From the NCBI RefSeq assembly GCF_009766085.1, contig NZ_LMUF01000007.1, positions 532,331 to 596,330 on the forward strand: 64,000 nucleotides of DNA, in the 5' to 3' direction. The notes under the pieces are model-generated. The model had not been told where the DNA came from. It ran no database searches and was given only the letters and a program-made list of their open reading frames with translations. Made by a program: the position numbers and the translations under genes. The stretch comes from Burkholderia sp. S171 (GTDB lineage Bacteria > Pseudomonadota > Gammaproteobacteria > Burkholderiales > Burkholderiaceae). This document shows, piece by piece, positions 54,025 to 62,681 of this stretch (position 1 is its first letter; every line of letters begins with the position of its first letter).

Positions 54025-54420
54025 TCAAGGTTTGATGGCCGCGCCCGGGGACGCGCTTAAGGATGCACTGCCGGCTACGTTCGACACCATCACGCCAAGC
54101 GCGGCCAACACCTTGTTTGAATCCGACAGGTCGCCGATCACCCTTCGCAACGGCCCGGGACGCAGCTTGACCAGCGTCGGCGCGGCAATGATCTGAGCGG
54201 CGATCGCGGCTTCCGGATGCAGGTAGATATCGATCACTTCAAGCTCGAAGCGGCCCGCCGCATAGGTTTCCAGCAAACGCCGCGCGTTGTCCACGGCACG
54301 CGTTGAGCGTTGCGTGTTCCCCGTTACGTACAGGCGCAGCACGAGCATGTCCGAGGGTGGCGGAGGCGGTGGACCGTCTCCGCCCCCTCCACCATAGGCT
54401 TCGACGGGCAGGGCGCTCAC
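54025..54420 (-). CDS. kaiB: KaiB-like protein with Gly/Pro-rich N-terminus
   Basis: The GTG at 54420 overlaps the preceding kaiB stop as GTGA. The 131-residue protein starts with GGGGG and PPPPPP runs, then a thioredoxin-like KaiB domain: LVLRLYVTGNTQRSTRAVDN, FELEVIDIYLHPEAA, and the conserved IIAAPTLVKLRPGPLRRVIG then DLSDSNKVLAALG. In cyanobacteria KaiB changes fold to bind phosphorylated KaiC and then recruits KaiA or kinases. The Gly/Pro head and a Ser/Ala tail are additions to the usual ~100-residue protein. The gene lies between the first kaiB and the kinase. Confidence 0.9.
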   Translation of the reverse strand: MSALPVEAYGGGGGDGPPPPPPSDMLVLRLYVTGNTQRSTRAVDNARRLLETYAAGRFELEVIDIYLHPEAAIAAQIIAAPTLVKLRPGPLRRVIGDLSDSNKVLAALGVMVSNVAGSASLSASPGAAIKP

Positions 54421-54764
54421 GAACCGGCCCTCGTCTGGATATCGAGGCCGACGAGCACGCGCTCGGTATCGGACAAATCGCCGATTACTTTCCTGAGCGG
54501 CGCGGGCAGATGCCGGACCACGGTCGGTATCGCGAGAATCTGGTCGGCGGCGGCCAATTGCGGGTTGACGCGCAGATCGATGACTTCAATCGAATACTCG
54601 CCGGCAAGGTGCATGGCGCAGAGCGCGCGGAGATTGCGGATGGCTGCCAACGATTTCGGCGTTTCCCCCGCTATATACAAGCGCAGCGAATACAAGCAAG
54701 CGCCGGGCGTTCCGGCGGCGTCCGGTTCAAATTGCGCTGGCGAAGGCGAGTCGTGTTCAGTCAT
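54417..54764 (-). CDS. kaiB: KaiB-like protein (first copy)
   Basis: The ATG at 54764 overlaps the kaiC stop as ATGA. The 115-residue protein is a full KaiB domain after a 25-residue acidic, Pro-rich lead: YSLRLYIAGETPKSLAAIRN, YSIEVIDLRVNPQLAAADQI, LAIPTVVRHLPAPLRKVIGD and LSDTERVLVGLDI. The cis-proline loop (IPT) and the IGDLS motif are conserved, so the fold is intact. It is clearly diverged from the second copy, suggesting separate partners. It would be expected to dock on KaiC's CI ring. Confidence 0.9.
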   Translation of the reverse strand: MTEHDSPSPAQFEPDAAGTPGACLYSLRLYIAGETPKSLAAIRNLRALCAMHLAGEYSIEVIDLRVNPQLAAADQILAIPTVVRHLPAPLRKVIGDLSDTERVLVGLDIQTRAGS

Positions 54765-56443
54765 TCTTTGGTTCGCCGCAGTTGCGCCATCCGGGTCCGG
54801 TCGGCTTCCTGCAGGCGCTTGTGTTCGTCACTTTGCTCGACTAACGCATCGAGTTCCGACGCTTCCGCGTCGAGCGCCGACTGCAGTTCCGCGACCTGCT
54901 GCTCGACCGCTTTGCGCCGCCGCGCAAGCTCGCGTTTCTTTTGCATCACAAGCTCGTCGCGCGCGGCGGATTCGTCGCGTTCCTGCGCTTCCTGCGCGAG
55001 CCGCGCGGAACCTGTCAGCACGCCGCCCGCGCCTATATATGCCGGCACCATGGCGATTCCCCCATTGCTGATCTGATATTCGCGGACCTGGTTCGAGTGA
55101 TCCATGCCGCGCGATTTCAGCACGTAGACAAGCCGGTTGCGCTCGCCGTTCGTTTCAATATGCGATAGCGAAATCCAGGTATCCATCAGCGAGGAAATGC
55201 TGCGGTCATTGATGCTGGACGCCTGGTCGGTGGTGCTGAGACTGGTAAAAAGTGCCGTGATACCGCGCGATTTGAGGAAATCGACAAGTCGTAACAGCGT
55301 TGCATGCACTTCGGATTCCGCGCCACGCAGCGACGAAATCGGGTCGATCACCACGGCGGTCGGCTTGAACAGGTCGATGTCGCGGACCATCCGCGCCAAA
55401 TGCATTTCCAGCCCGAAGAAACTGGGCCGCGCCGATTCGATCCTGAGCGTGCCGCCCAGACAGTGCGCAAGATCCACGCCTACCGAGCGCATGTTGCGCA
55501 CGATCTGTTCGGGTGACTCTTCAAAGGCGAACCACAGCGTGCGTTCGCCGAGTGCGCAGCGGGTCTCGACGAATTTAGCGGCAAAGGTGGTTTTGCCCGT
55601 TCCCGCCAGCCCCGACACCAGTACGCTGGAGCCGACAAAATACCCCCCCACGCCCAACATGGCGTCGAGATCGGTGATGCCCGTGGAGATGACGTCGCTC
55701 GACGTCAGGTGCGACAGGCCGGCCGATGTAATGGGGAGGACGCTGATGCCGGTGGTATCGATAAGAAACGGGTATTCGTTGGTCCCATGCGCCGAGCCGC
55801 GATATTTAACGATCCTCAGGCGCCGCGTGGTGACCTGGTTTTCGACCCGGTTGTCGAGCAGGATCACGCAGTCGGACACGTATTCTTCAATGCCGTGCCG
55901 CGTCAACTGGCCCGAATCGCCGGTTCCCCGCTCCGCCGTCACGATGGCAGTCACGCCGCGTTCCTTCAGCCAGTCAAAGAGGCGCCGCAACTCGGCGCGC
56001 AGCAAGACGACATCGGGGAAACTGGCGAACAGGGCTTCGAGGGTGTCGAGCACGACGCGTTTTGCGTTCACGCTCTTGATGGCGTAGTCGAGCCGCACGA
56101 ACAGGCCTTCAAGGTCGTATTCGCCGGTGTCTTCGATTCCCGCCGGGTCGATCTTGACGTAATCGATGGCGAGTTTCTTCTGCTCGATGAGCGACATCAC
56201 GTCGTAACCCAGCGACGCCACGTTCGCGGCCAGGTCCTCCGCCGATTCCTCGAAACTCACCAGCACGCCAGGTTCACCATACTTCAGCACGCCTTCCACG
56301 AGGAACGTCATGGCGAACAGGGTCTTGCCGCATCCTGCCGCGCCGCACATCAGGGTCGGACGGCCAGCTGGCAAGCCGCCGAGAGTGACGTCGTCGAAGC
56401 CCGAAATGCCTGTTGGCGATTTTGAAAGCACTGCTCCGGTCAT
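54761..56443 (-). CDS. kaiC: KaiC-like dual RecA ATPase with C-terminal coiled-coil extension
   Basis: A 560-residue protein with two RecA-type domains. CI has Walker A GAAGCGKT (34-41) and catalytic Glu65-Glu66; CII has Walker A GLAGTGKT (278-285) and Glu308-Glu309. The phosphorylation site equivalent to Ser431-Thr432 of cyanobacterial KaiC reads Ser417-Ser418 (SISSLMD), so autophosphorylation is possible. After YIGAGGVLTGSARLAQEA the protein continues for about 75 highly charged residues predicted as a coiled coil, in place of the tail that binds KaiA. No kaiA is present. It is first in the kai operon and divergent from a GAF kinase. Confidence 0.92.
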   Translation of the reverse strand: MTGAVLSKSPTGISGFDDVTLGGLPAGRPTLMCGAAGCGKTLFAMTFLVEGVLKYGEPGVLVSFEESAEDLAANVASLGYDVMSLIEQKKLAIDYVKIDPAGIEDTGEYDLEGLFVRLDYAIKSVNAKRVVLDTLEALFASFPDVVLLRAELRRLFDWLKERGVTAIVTAERGTGDSGQLTRHGIEEYVSDCVILLDNRVENQVTTRRLRIVKYRGSAHGTNEYPFLIDTTGISVLPITSAGLSHLTSSDVISTGITDLDAMLGVGGYFVGSSVLVSGLAGTGKTTFAAKFVETRCALGERTLWFAFEESPEQIVRNMRSVGVDLAHCLGGTLRIESARPSFFGLEMHLARMVRDIDLFKPTAVVIDPISSLRGAESEVHATLLRLVDFLKSRGITALFTSLSTTDQASSINDRSISSLMDTWISLSHIETNGERNRLVYVLKSRGMDHSNQVREYQISNGGIAMVPAYIGAGGVLTGSARLAQEAQERDESAARDELVMQKKRELARRRKAVEQQVAELQSALDAEASELDALVEQSDEHKRLQEADRTRMAQLRRTKE

Positions 56444-56682
56444 TGTTTTTCTTTGTAAGGTTTAACAGGAAGGCACCAGCCGCCCCAGGCTCGATGCCTG
56501 CGCCAGTTGGTCGATGGCGACAGCGCATCTTGGCATCGCGGTACGCTGTATGCAATCCAGAAGATCACAATCGCCAGGGCTCGCAACAGGCGGCCGTTTT
56601 TAAAACCCTTGGCGCGAGCAACCAGACCCGTACAATTGAGCGCAGCACCGCACAAAAAATATCGAGCACCGAGAGGTAGAAT

Positions 56683-57912
56683 TTGAATCCCGTTTACGGA
56701 GTTCTGCAGGCTGCCATGGATGACAGCGACGAAGCCATTGCTCGCGACGTGGCCATCATCGGCCGGATCGGCGCCGTTCCGTCCATGCTGCGCGTGATCT
56801 GCAGCAACACTGGCCTGGGTTTCGCGGCGGTGGCGCGCGTCACCGAGGGAACATGGACCGCCTGTGCCGTGCAGGACGACATTCAGTTCGGGCTATTGCC
56901 CGGCGGTCAACTCGACGTCCACACCACGCTGTGCAGCGAGTCCCGCGCCATGCGCCGGCCGGTTGTTATCGACCATGCGAGCACCGATCCGGTCTATCGC
57001 GAACACCATACGCCCCGCATTTACAACATCGAGAGTTATATCTCGGTGCCGATCATTCTCCCGAACGGGGATTATTTCGGCAACCTGTGTGCAATCGATC
57101 CGCGTCCGGCCATGATCTCGGATGCACGAACGCTCACCATGTTCACGCTCTTCGCAGAACTGATCGCGCTGCAACTGGAGAGCGAGAACGAGCGCTCGGC
57201 GACCGAAGCCGCGCTCCTCGACGAGCGGACGACCGCCGAGTTGCGCGAGCAGTTCATCGCCGTGCTCGGCCACGATCTGCGCAATCCGCTCGCCGCCGTG
57301 GGCGCAACCGCGGAATGGCTGGCGCGACGCAGCAGCGAACCGGAACTGGTGACCATTGGCACGCGGTTGCGGGCGACGACGCGGCGCATGTCGCGCCTGA
57401 TCGACGACGTACTCGATTTCGCCCGCGGCCGGTTGGGCGCGGGTATCGGCGTGTCGCTGGCTCCGGTTGACGATCTCACCGACGCGCTGCGCCATGTGGT
57501 CACGGAACTGCGCGACGCGAATCCGGAACGCGTCGTCCTGGAGCAGACCGCGGTGGACGGTTGCGTTTATTGCGACCGCGGGCGCATACAGCAACTGCTG
57601 TCCAACCTGCTGGCTAATGCGTTGACGCATGGCGCTCCGGATCAACCGGTGCGGGTCGAGGTGTCCATCGACGCCGGCGAGCTTGCGATCTCCGTCTCCA
57701 ATCTGGGCGCGCCGATCGCGCTGCACGACCTGGAGAAAGTCTTCGAACCGTATTGGCGGCCGGCAACCAGTCAGCCGGGCGGTGGCCTCGGCTTGGGACT
57801 CTACATTTGCTCGCAGATTGTCCACGCGCACGGCGGCACGTTGTCCGTGAGTTCATCGGCGCAGACAGGGACTTGTTTTGTGGCACGGATACCTGTGGGT
57901 GAGGCGGTGTGA
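56683..57912 (+). CDS. GAF-domain sensor histidine kinase divergent from kaiC
   Basis: A TTG at 56683 follows GAGAGG and gives 409 residues; an ATG at 56716 is the alternative. A GAF domain covers about 25-165 (FAAVARVTEGTWTACAVQDD; YISVPIILPNGDYFGNLCAI). The histidine-kinase dimerisation helix holds His197 in VLGHDLRNPLAAVG, followed by the ATPase domain (LLSNLLANALTHG; GGGLGLGLYICSQI). No receiver or membrane segment is present. GAF domains sense cyclic nucleotides, tetrapyrroles or redox; bilin ligation is not obvious because no clear ligating Cys is in place. It shares a 239-base region with kaiC and may belong to the same pathway. Confidence 0.88.
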   Translation: MNPVYGVLQAAMDDSDEAIARDVAIIGRIGAVPSMLRVICSNTGLGFAAVARVTEGTWTACAVQDDIQFGLLPGGQLDVHTTLCSESRAMRRPVVIDHASTDPVYREHHTPRIYNIESYISVPIILPNGDYFGNLCAIDPRPAMISDARTLTMFTLFAELIALQLESENERSATEAALLDERTTAELREQFIAVLGHDLRNPLAAVGATAEWLARRSSEPELVTIGTRLRATTRRMSRLIDDVLDFARGRLGAGIGVSLAPVDDLTDALRHVVTELRDANPERVVLEQTAVDGCVYCDRGRIQQLLSNLLANALTHGAPDQPVRVEVSIDAGELAISVSNLGAPIALHDLEKVFEPYWRPATSQPGGGLGLGLYICSQIVHAHGGTLSVSSSAQTGTCFVARIPVGEAV

Positions 57913-58091
57913 ACGTAGTCCGCCGGTATAAGTACCCGGCTCCGGGATCGTAGCGTCCCACCTTTCTCGACTCGTCGCCGCCACCCCCGCCACCCCCGCG
58001 ACGATCGCGTCCTTTCCCGCACCCCAAACCCTCTCCATATAAACCCGGATTGTCCCCGTCAATTCGGCGCTGCTATCGTTCGCAGGCACTT

Positions 58092-58107
58092 GTGGAAGCG
58101 CTTCCAC
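58092..58107. promoter_or_regulatory. LacI-family operator (perfect 16-bp palindrome)
   Basis: GTGGAAGCGCTTCCAC is a perfect palindrome with the central CG typical of LacI/GalR-type operators. It lies 24 bases before the beta-glucosidase start, where a bound repressor would block transcription. No LacI-type gene is present in the window. Confidence 0.8.
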
Positions 58108-58130
58108 TCCACCGCTCAACAGGAGTCCTC

Positions 58131-59522
58131 GTGGCACTCGACGCATCCGTTGTCTCCAGCGATCCATTCTCCCCGCCGTCCGATTCAGCCCTCTGGCGAC
58201 GCGACTTTCTACTCGGCGCAGCAACCGCCTCCTATCAGATCGAAGGCGCCGTCAACGAAGACGGCCGGCTGCCGTCGATCTGGGACACGTTCTCGGCCAC
58301 GCCCGGCAAAGTGCTGGCGGGTGACACCGGCGAGGTGGCTTGCGATCACTATCATCGGTGGGAATCGGACCTCGACCTGCTTTCCACGCTTAATGTCGAT
58401 GCGTACAGGCTATCCATTGCGTGGCCGCGCGTGATGGATGAAGCGGGGCGCCCGAACCGGAAGGGCATCGACTTTTATAAGCGCCTGATCGGGCGGCTGA
58501 AAGAGAAGGGCCTCAAGACGTTTGTCACGCTTTATCACTGGGACTTGCCGCAGTATCTGGAAGATCGGGGCGGCTGGCTGAACCGCGACGTTGTGTATCG
58601 CTTCGCCGATTACGCCGACCTGATGAGCCGCGAACTCAGCGGTCAGGTCGATGCCTGGGCTACGCTCAACGAACCCTGGTGCTCCGCGTACCTCGGCTAC
58701 GGCAACGGCCATCATGCGCCGGGGCTCGCGAACGACCGCTATGCGACCCAGGCCATGCATCACCTGCTGCTCGCACACGGTACCGCCGTGCCGGTACTGC
58801 GCGCCAACGATCCCGCGTCGCTCAAGGGCATTGTCGCAAATGTGGGCCGCGGTACCGCCGATACGAATAGCGAAGCCGACGCACGCGCCGCGCATCTTTT
58901 TGAAGTCCAGCACAACGCGTGGATACTCGACCCGCTGTTGAAAAAGGCCTATCCCAAGGACCTTTTCGAACTGTGGCCGGGCACCGAGCCGTTGGTGCTC
59001 GACGGCGATATGGAGACCATCGGCACGCCGCTCGACTTCCTCGGCATCAACTATTACTTCCGTACGAATGTGAAGAGCGACGGTGCGCATGGGTTCACTG
59101 AAGTGCCGTTGCCGGACGTCGAGCGCACGCAGATGGGCTGGGAGATTCATCCCGATGGCCTGCGCGACCTGCTGATCGGATTCAACAAGACGTATCCGTC
59201 ATTGCCGCCGATCTATATCACTGAAAACGGCATGGCGTCGGATGACAAAGTAGTCGACGGACGTGTCGATGATCCGCAGCGCATCTCGTTCCTCAAACGC
59301 CATCTCGCTGCCGTGGATAGCGCGATCAAAGCCGGTGTGGATATACGCGGATATTTCATCTGGTCGCTGATGGATAACTTCGAATGGGCCTTCGGTTATG
59401 AACGTCGTTTCGGCGTGTTTCATGTCGACTACAAGACGCAGAAACGCACGATGAAACATAGCGCCGAGCTGATTGCGAAGTTCCTCGAGGAACGCAACGC
59501 TGAGGCCAATACCCGAGCCTGA
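58131..59522 (+). CDS. Beta-glucosidase, GH1
   Basis: The GTG at 58131 has AGGAG five bases upstream. The 463-residue protein is a complete GH1 (beta/alpha)8 barrel: FLLGAATASYQIEGAVNEDG at the start (the GH1 N-terminal signature), acid/base Glu181 in TLNEPW, nucleophile Glu365 in YITENG, and the substrate-binding IWSLMDNFEWAFGYERRFG. No signal peptide is present, so it hydrolyses imported beta-glucosides, such as cellobiose, in the cytoplasm. It is followed after 84 bases by a CUT1 sugar importer, and both probably respond to the LacI-type operator upstream. Confidence 0.93.
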   Translation: MALDASVVSSDPFSPPSDSALWRRDFLLGAATASYQIEGAVNEDGRLPSIWDTFSATPGKVLAGDTGEVACDHYHRWESDLDLLSTLNVDAYRLSIAWPRVMDEAGRPNRKGIDFYKRLIGRLKEKGLKTFVTLYHWDLPQYLEDRGGWLNRDVVYRFADYADLMSRELSGQVDAWATLNEPWCSAYLGYGNGHHAPGLANDRYATQAMHHLLLAHGTAVPVLRANDPASLKGIVANVGRGTADTNSEADARAAHLFEVQHNAWILDPLLKKAYPKDLFELWPGTEPLVLDGDMETIGTPLDFLGINYYFRTNVKSDGAHGFTEVPLPDVERTQMGWEIHPDGLRDLLIGFNKTYPSLPPIYITENGMASDDKVVDGRVDDPQRISFLKRHLAAVDSAIKAGVDIRGYFIWSLMDNFEWAFGYERRFGVFHVDYKTQKRTMKHSAELIAKFLEERNAEANTRA

Positions 59523-59606
59523 CCCGCAGTTCGTTTTTCATTGCCAAAGCCATTGGACCCCATGAATGACGGGGCCAAATGGAAGACATAGCCTGGAGGA
59601 GACTCA

Positions 59607-60842
59607 ATGAACAGCATGAAGAAACTGGTCGTCAGCGTTATTGCAGCCGTTGCGACGATAAGCGCGGCGCACGCGGATCCGTTGAAGGCGACCGTGATCC
59701 ACTGGTGGACATCGGGCGGCGAGTCAGCGGCCATCAAACAGTTCGCCGATGCCTATAACAAGGCCGGCGGTTTGTGGATCGACCAGGCCGTGGCCGGTGC
59801 GGATCAGGCGCGTTCCACCGCAATCAACCGCATCATGGGTGGGGACCCGCCGACCGCCGCGCAGTTCAATACGTCGAAGCAATTCCACGACATCATCGAC
59901 CAGGGCTTGCTGAACAACGTGGACGATGTAGCGGCCAAGGAAAACTGGGACAAGATCTTCCCGCCGTCGATCATTGAAAGCATCAAGTCGAACGGGCATT
60001 ACTACGCGGCGCCCGTGGACATTCACATGCCGGCATGGTTCTTCTATTCGAAGCCGGCGTTCCAGAAGGCCGGCATCACGAAGGAACCGGCCAACTACGA
60101 TGAGTTCATCGCGGATCTCGACAAGTTGAAAGCGGCAGGCGTGATTCCGCTTGCGCTCGGTGGTCAGGCTTGGCAGGAGAAGATTACCTTCGACGCCGTG
60201 TTCGCCGATGTCGGCGGCCCGGACCTTTATTTGAAGGTATATCGCGATCGCGATGTGAACGCGGTCAAATCCGATGCGTTCAAGAAGGTACTGACGCAGT
60301 TCAAGCGCCTGCATAACTATATTGATCCGGGCTCGCCGGGCCGCAACTGGAACGACGCGACCGCGCTGGTGATCTCCGGCAAGGCCGGCGTGCAGATCAT
60401 GGGCGACTGGGCGAAGGGCGAGTTCTCCGCAGCCAATCAAACGGCGGGCAAGGACTTCGGCTGCTTCCCGGGCTTCGGTCCGCATTCACCGTATCTGGTC
60501 GCAGGCGATGCATTCGTCTTCCCGAAGACCGACGATCCTAACGCAATCAAGGCGCAAAAACTGCTGGCGACGGTCATGACATCGCCTGCTGCGCAGGTCG
60601 CGTTTAGTGCGAAGAAGGGATCGATTCCGATTCGCTCGGACATCGACGATTCGAGTCTCGACATGTGCGCGAAGGAAGGCATCGCGATCATGAAGGACAA
60701 GTCGCGGCAGTTGCCGAATCCGGAAATGCTGACGCCACCTGATATCAATGGCGCGTTGCAGGATGTCATCACCAACTTCTGGAACAAGAACCAGTCGGTG
60801 GAGGACGCACAAAAGGCCTTCGCCAGCGGGTTGAAGAGCTGA
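59607..60842 (+). CDS. Sugar ABC importer, binding protein (CUT1; glucose/mannose-like)
   Basis: GGAGGAG precedes the ATG at 59607. The 411-residue precursor has a signal peptide (cleavage near SAAHA/DPLKA) and then the SBP type 2 fold: ATVIHWWTSGGESAAIKQFA, PTAAQFNTSKQFHDIIDQGL, LGGQAWQEKITFDAVFADVG, and GKAGVQIMGDWAKGEF. The WWTSGGE and MGDWAKGE motifs are shared with glucose/glucoside-binding proteins such as GtsA. It delivers sugar to the two permeases encoded next; its stop overlaps the first permease start (TGATG). Likely ligand: glucose or a beta-glucoside, given the GH1 neighbour. Confidence 0.88.
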   Translation: MNSMKKLVVSVIAAVATISAAHADPLKATVIHWWTSGGESAAIKQFADAYNKAGGLWIDQAVAGADQARSTAINRIMGGDPPTAAQFNTSKQFHDIIDQGLLNNVDDVAAKENWDKIFPPSIIESIKSNGHYYAAPVDIHMPAWFFYSKPAFQKAGITKEPANYDEFIADLDKLKAAGVIPLALGGQAWQEKITFDAVFADVGGPDLYLKVYRDRDVNAVKSDAFKKVLTQFKRLHNYIDPGSPGRNWNDATALVISGKAGVQIMGDWAKGEFSAANQTAGKDFGCFPGFGPHSPYLVAGDAFVFPKTDDPNAIKAQKLLATVMTSPAAQVAFSAKKGSIPIRSDIDDSSLDMCAKEGIAIMKDKSRQLPNPEMLTPPDINGALQDVITNFWNKNQSVEDAQKAFASGLKS

Positions 60843-61786
60843 TGGCGGTGACGTCCGCCGACAAGACTCTACGCGCTCCGGCTAGCCACGCGAAGCGCAA
60901 GCCGCTGAGGAAGCGGTTTGCGCTGGCCGCATACATTGCGTTGTTGCCGATGGCGCTCACGGTCGTGTTCGCTTACCTCGGCACGATGTTATGGAGCTTG
61001 CGCACGTCGTTCACGAACTCACGCACGTTCGCGTCGAATAGTTTTGCGGGCGTGTCGCAATACGTGCGGCTTTTTAATAACGACCGGTGGATGTTGTCGC
61101 TGCAAAACATCGTGATCTACGGGGTTTTGTTCATCGTCATATGCCTCGCGATCGGGTTGCTGCTGGCGGTGTTTATCGACCAGAAGGTGATGGCGGAGGG
61201 CGCGCTGCGCACGGTCTTCCTGTATCCGTACGCCATGTCGTTCGTCGCAACGGGTCTTGTCTGGCAGTGGATCTTGAATCCGGAACTGGGCATTCAGGAA
61301 GTGCTGCACAGGATCGGTTTTACACACGCACGCTTCGACTGGATCGTCGATCAGGATCGCGTGATCTACACGCTGGTGATTGCAACTGTTTGGCAAGCGT
61401 CGGGGCTTGTGATGGCGTTGTTGCTTGCGGGTTTGCGCGGCATTGATGAAGAGATCTGGAAGGCGGCGCGCATAGATGGCATTCCGCGCTGGCGTGTCTA
61501 CGTCAGCATCGTCATCCCCATGCTCGGCGCGTCCATATCAACGGCCTTTATCCTGCTGTTCGTGATGGTGATCAAACTCTACGACGCGGTGGTCGCCATG
61601 ACGCAAGGCGGTCCTGGCACGGCCAGCGAAGTGCCCGCGAAGTTCATCATGGACTATCTGTTCGGACGCGCGAATCTCGGGTTGGCGTCGGCGGCGTCGA
61701 TCGTTCTTCTAGTGACCGTGCTCGCGATCCTGGCGCCGGTCTTTTATATTCGTAGCCGTGCATTGCGGCTCAGGGATTCCCGATGA
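60842..61786 (+). CDS. Sugar ABC importer, permease 1 (CUT1)
   Basis: A 314-residue inner-membrane permease of the MalF/UgpA type. After a basic N-terminus it has six membrane helices, with the first at LAAYIALLPMALTVVFAYLG and the coupling loop EEIWKAARIDGIPRWRVYVS (the EAA motif) near residue 205. The late periplasmic loop VVAMTQGGPGTASEVPAKFI is typical of sugar permeases. Its ATG overlaps the preceding stop, and its own stop overlaps the second permease start as ATGA, giving a tightly coupled operon. Confidence 0.92.
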   Translation: MAVTSADKTLRAPASHAKRKPLRKRFALAAYIALLPMALTVVFAYLGTMLWSLRTSFTNSRTFASNSFAGVSQYVRLFNNDRWMLSLQNIVIYGVLFIVICLAIGLLLAVFIDQKVMAEGALRTVFLYPYAMSFVATGLVWQWILNPELGIQEVLHRIGFTHARFDWIVDQDRVIYTLVIATVWQASGLVMALLLAGLRGIDEEIWKAARIDGIPRWRVYVSIVIPMLGASISTAFILLFVMVIKLYDAVVAMTQGGPGTASEVPAKFIMDYLFGRANLGLASAASIVLLVTVLAILAPVFYIRSRALRLRDSR

Positions 61787-62667
61787 ACGCGCCACGTCAC
61801 CCGTTAAAACGCAGATCGCGCTTCACGCCCGCGCGCTTGGGCGTGTACGCGTTCCTGCTGACTTCGGCCTTGTTTTTCCTGCTGCCGTTGTACGTGATGC
61901 TCGTCACGTCGTTCAAGCCGATGACGGAAATTCGTCTCGGCAATATCTTATCGTTGCCGATGCATTTCACGCTCGATGCTTGGCGTGTGGCGTGGCAATC
62001 GGCGTGCACGGGACTGGATTGCCAGGGCATTCAGGTCGGCTTCTGGAACTCGGTGCGCATTGTCGTGCCGAGTACGGTCCTGTCCATTCTGGTGGGTGCG
62101 GTGAACGGCTACGCGTTGTCTTACTGGAAACCGCGCGGCGCTACTACATTGTTCGCGATCTTGCTCGTGGGCGCGTTCATCCCCGTCCAGGTGATGGTCT
62201 ATCCGCTCGTGCGCGTGCTCGCAACGGTGCATTTATTCAGCTCGTTGCCCGGCATTGTGCTGATCCACACGATCTTCGGCATGCCCGTGATGACCCTGTT
62301 GTTCCGCAATTATTATGTAGCGCTGCCGCATGAACTCTTCCAGGCGGCGCGCGTGGATGGCGGCGGTTTCTGGCGCATCTTCCTGCAATTGATGGTGCCC
62401 ATGTCCACGCCGATCATCGTCGTCGCCGTCATCATGCAGGTCACCGGAATCTGGAACGACTTCATTCTGGGCCTTGTTTTCGCGGGTACGAAGAACCTGC
62501 CGATGACAGTACAACTGAACAATATTATCAACACGACGACGGGCGAGCGCCTTTACAACGTCAACATGGCGGCGACCATCCTGACGTCCATGGTGCCGCT
62601 TGTCATCTACTTCGTTTCGGGTCGCTGGTTCGTACGCGGCATTGCTTCCGGTGCGGTCAAGGGTTAG
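61783..62667 (+). CDS. Sugar ABC importer, permease 2 (CUT1)
   Basis: A 294-residue permease of the MalG/UgpE type with six membrane segments (first: LGVYAFLLTSALFFLLPLYV). The conserved pair ATTLFAILLVGAFIPVQVMV and the EAA loop LFQAARVDGGGFWRIFLQLM are in place, and the C-terminus YFVSGRWFVRGIASGAVKG is the usual QRYFVRGLTAGAVKG variant. It pairs with the preceding permease to form the channel. A 14-base gap leads to the ATPase gene. Confidence 0.92.
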   Translation: MNAPRHPLKRRSRFTPARLGVYAFLLTSALFFLLPLYVMLVTSFKPMTEIRLGNILSLPMHFTLDAWRVAWQSACTGLDCQGIQVGFWNSVRIVVPSTVLSILVGAVNGYALSYWKPRGATTLFAILLVGAFIPVQVMVYPLVRVLATVHLFSSLPGIVLIHTIFGMPVMTLLFRNYYVALPHELFQAARVDGGGFWRIFLQLMVPMSTPIIVVAVIMQVTGIWNDFILGLVFAGTKNLPMTVQLNNIINTTTGERLYNVNMAATILTSMVPLVIYFVSGRWFVRGIASGAVKG

Positions 62668-62681
62668 TCCAGGGCTCATTC

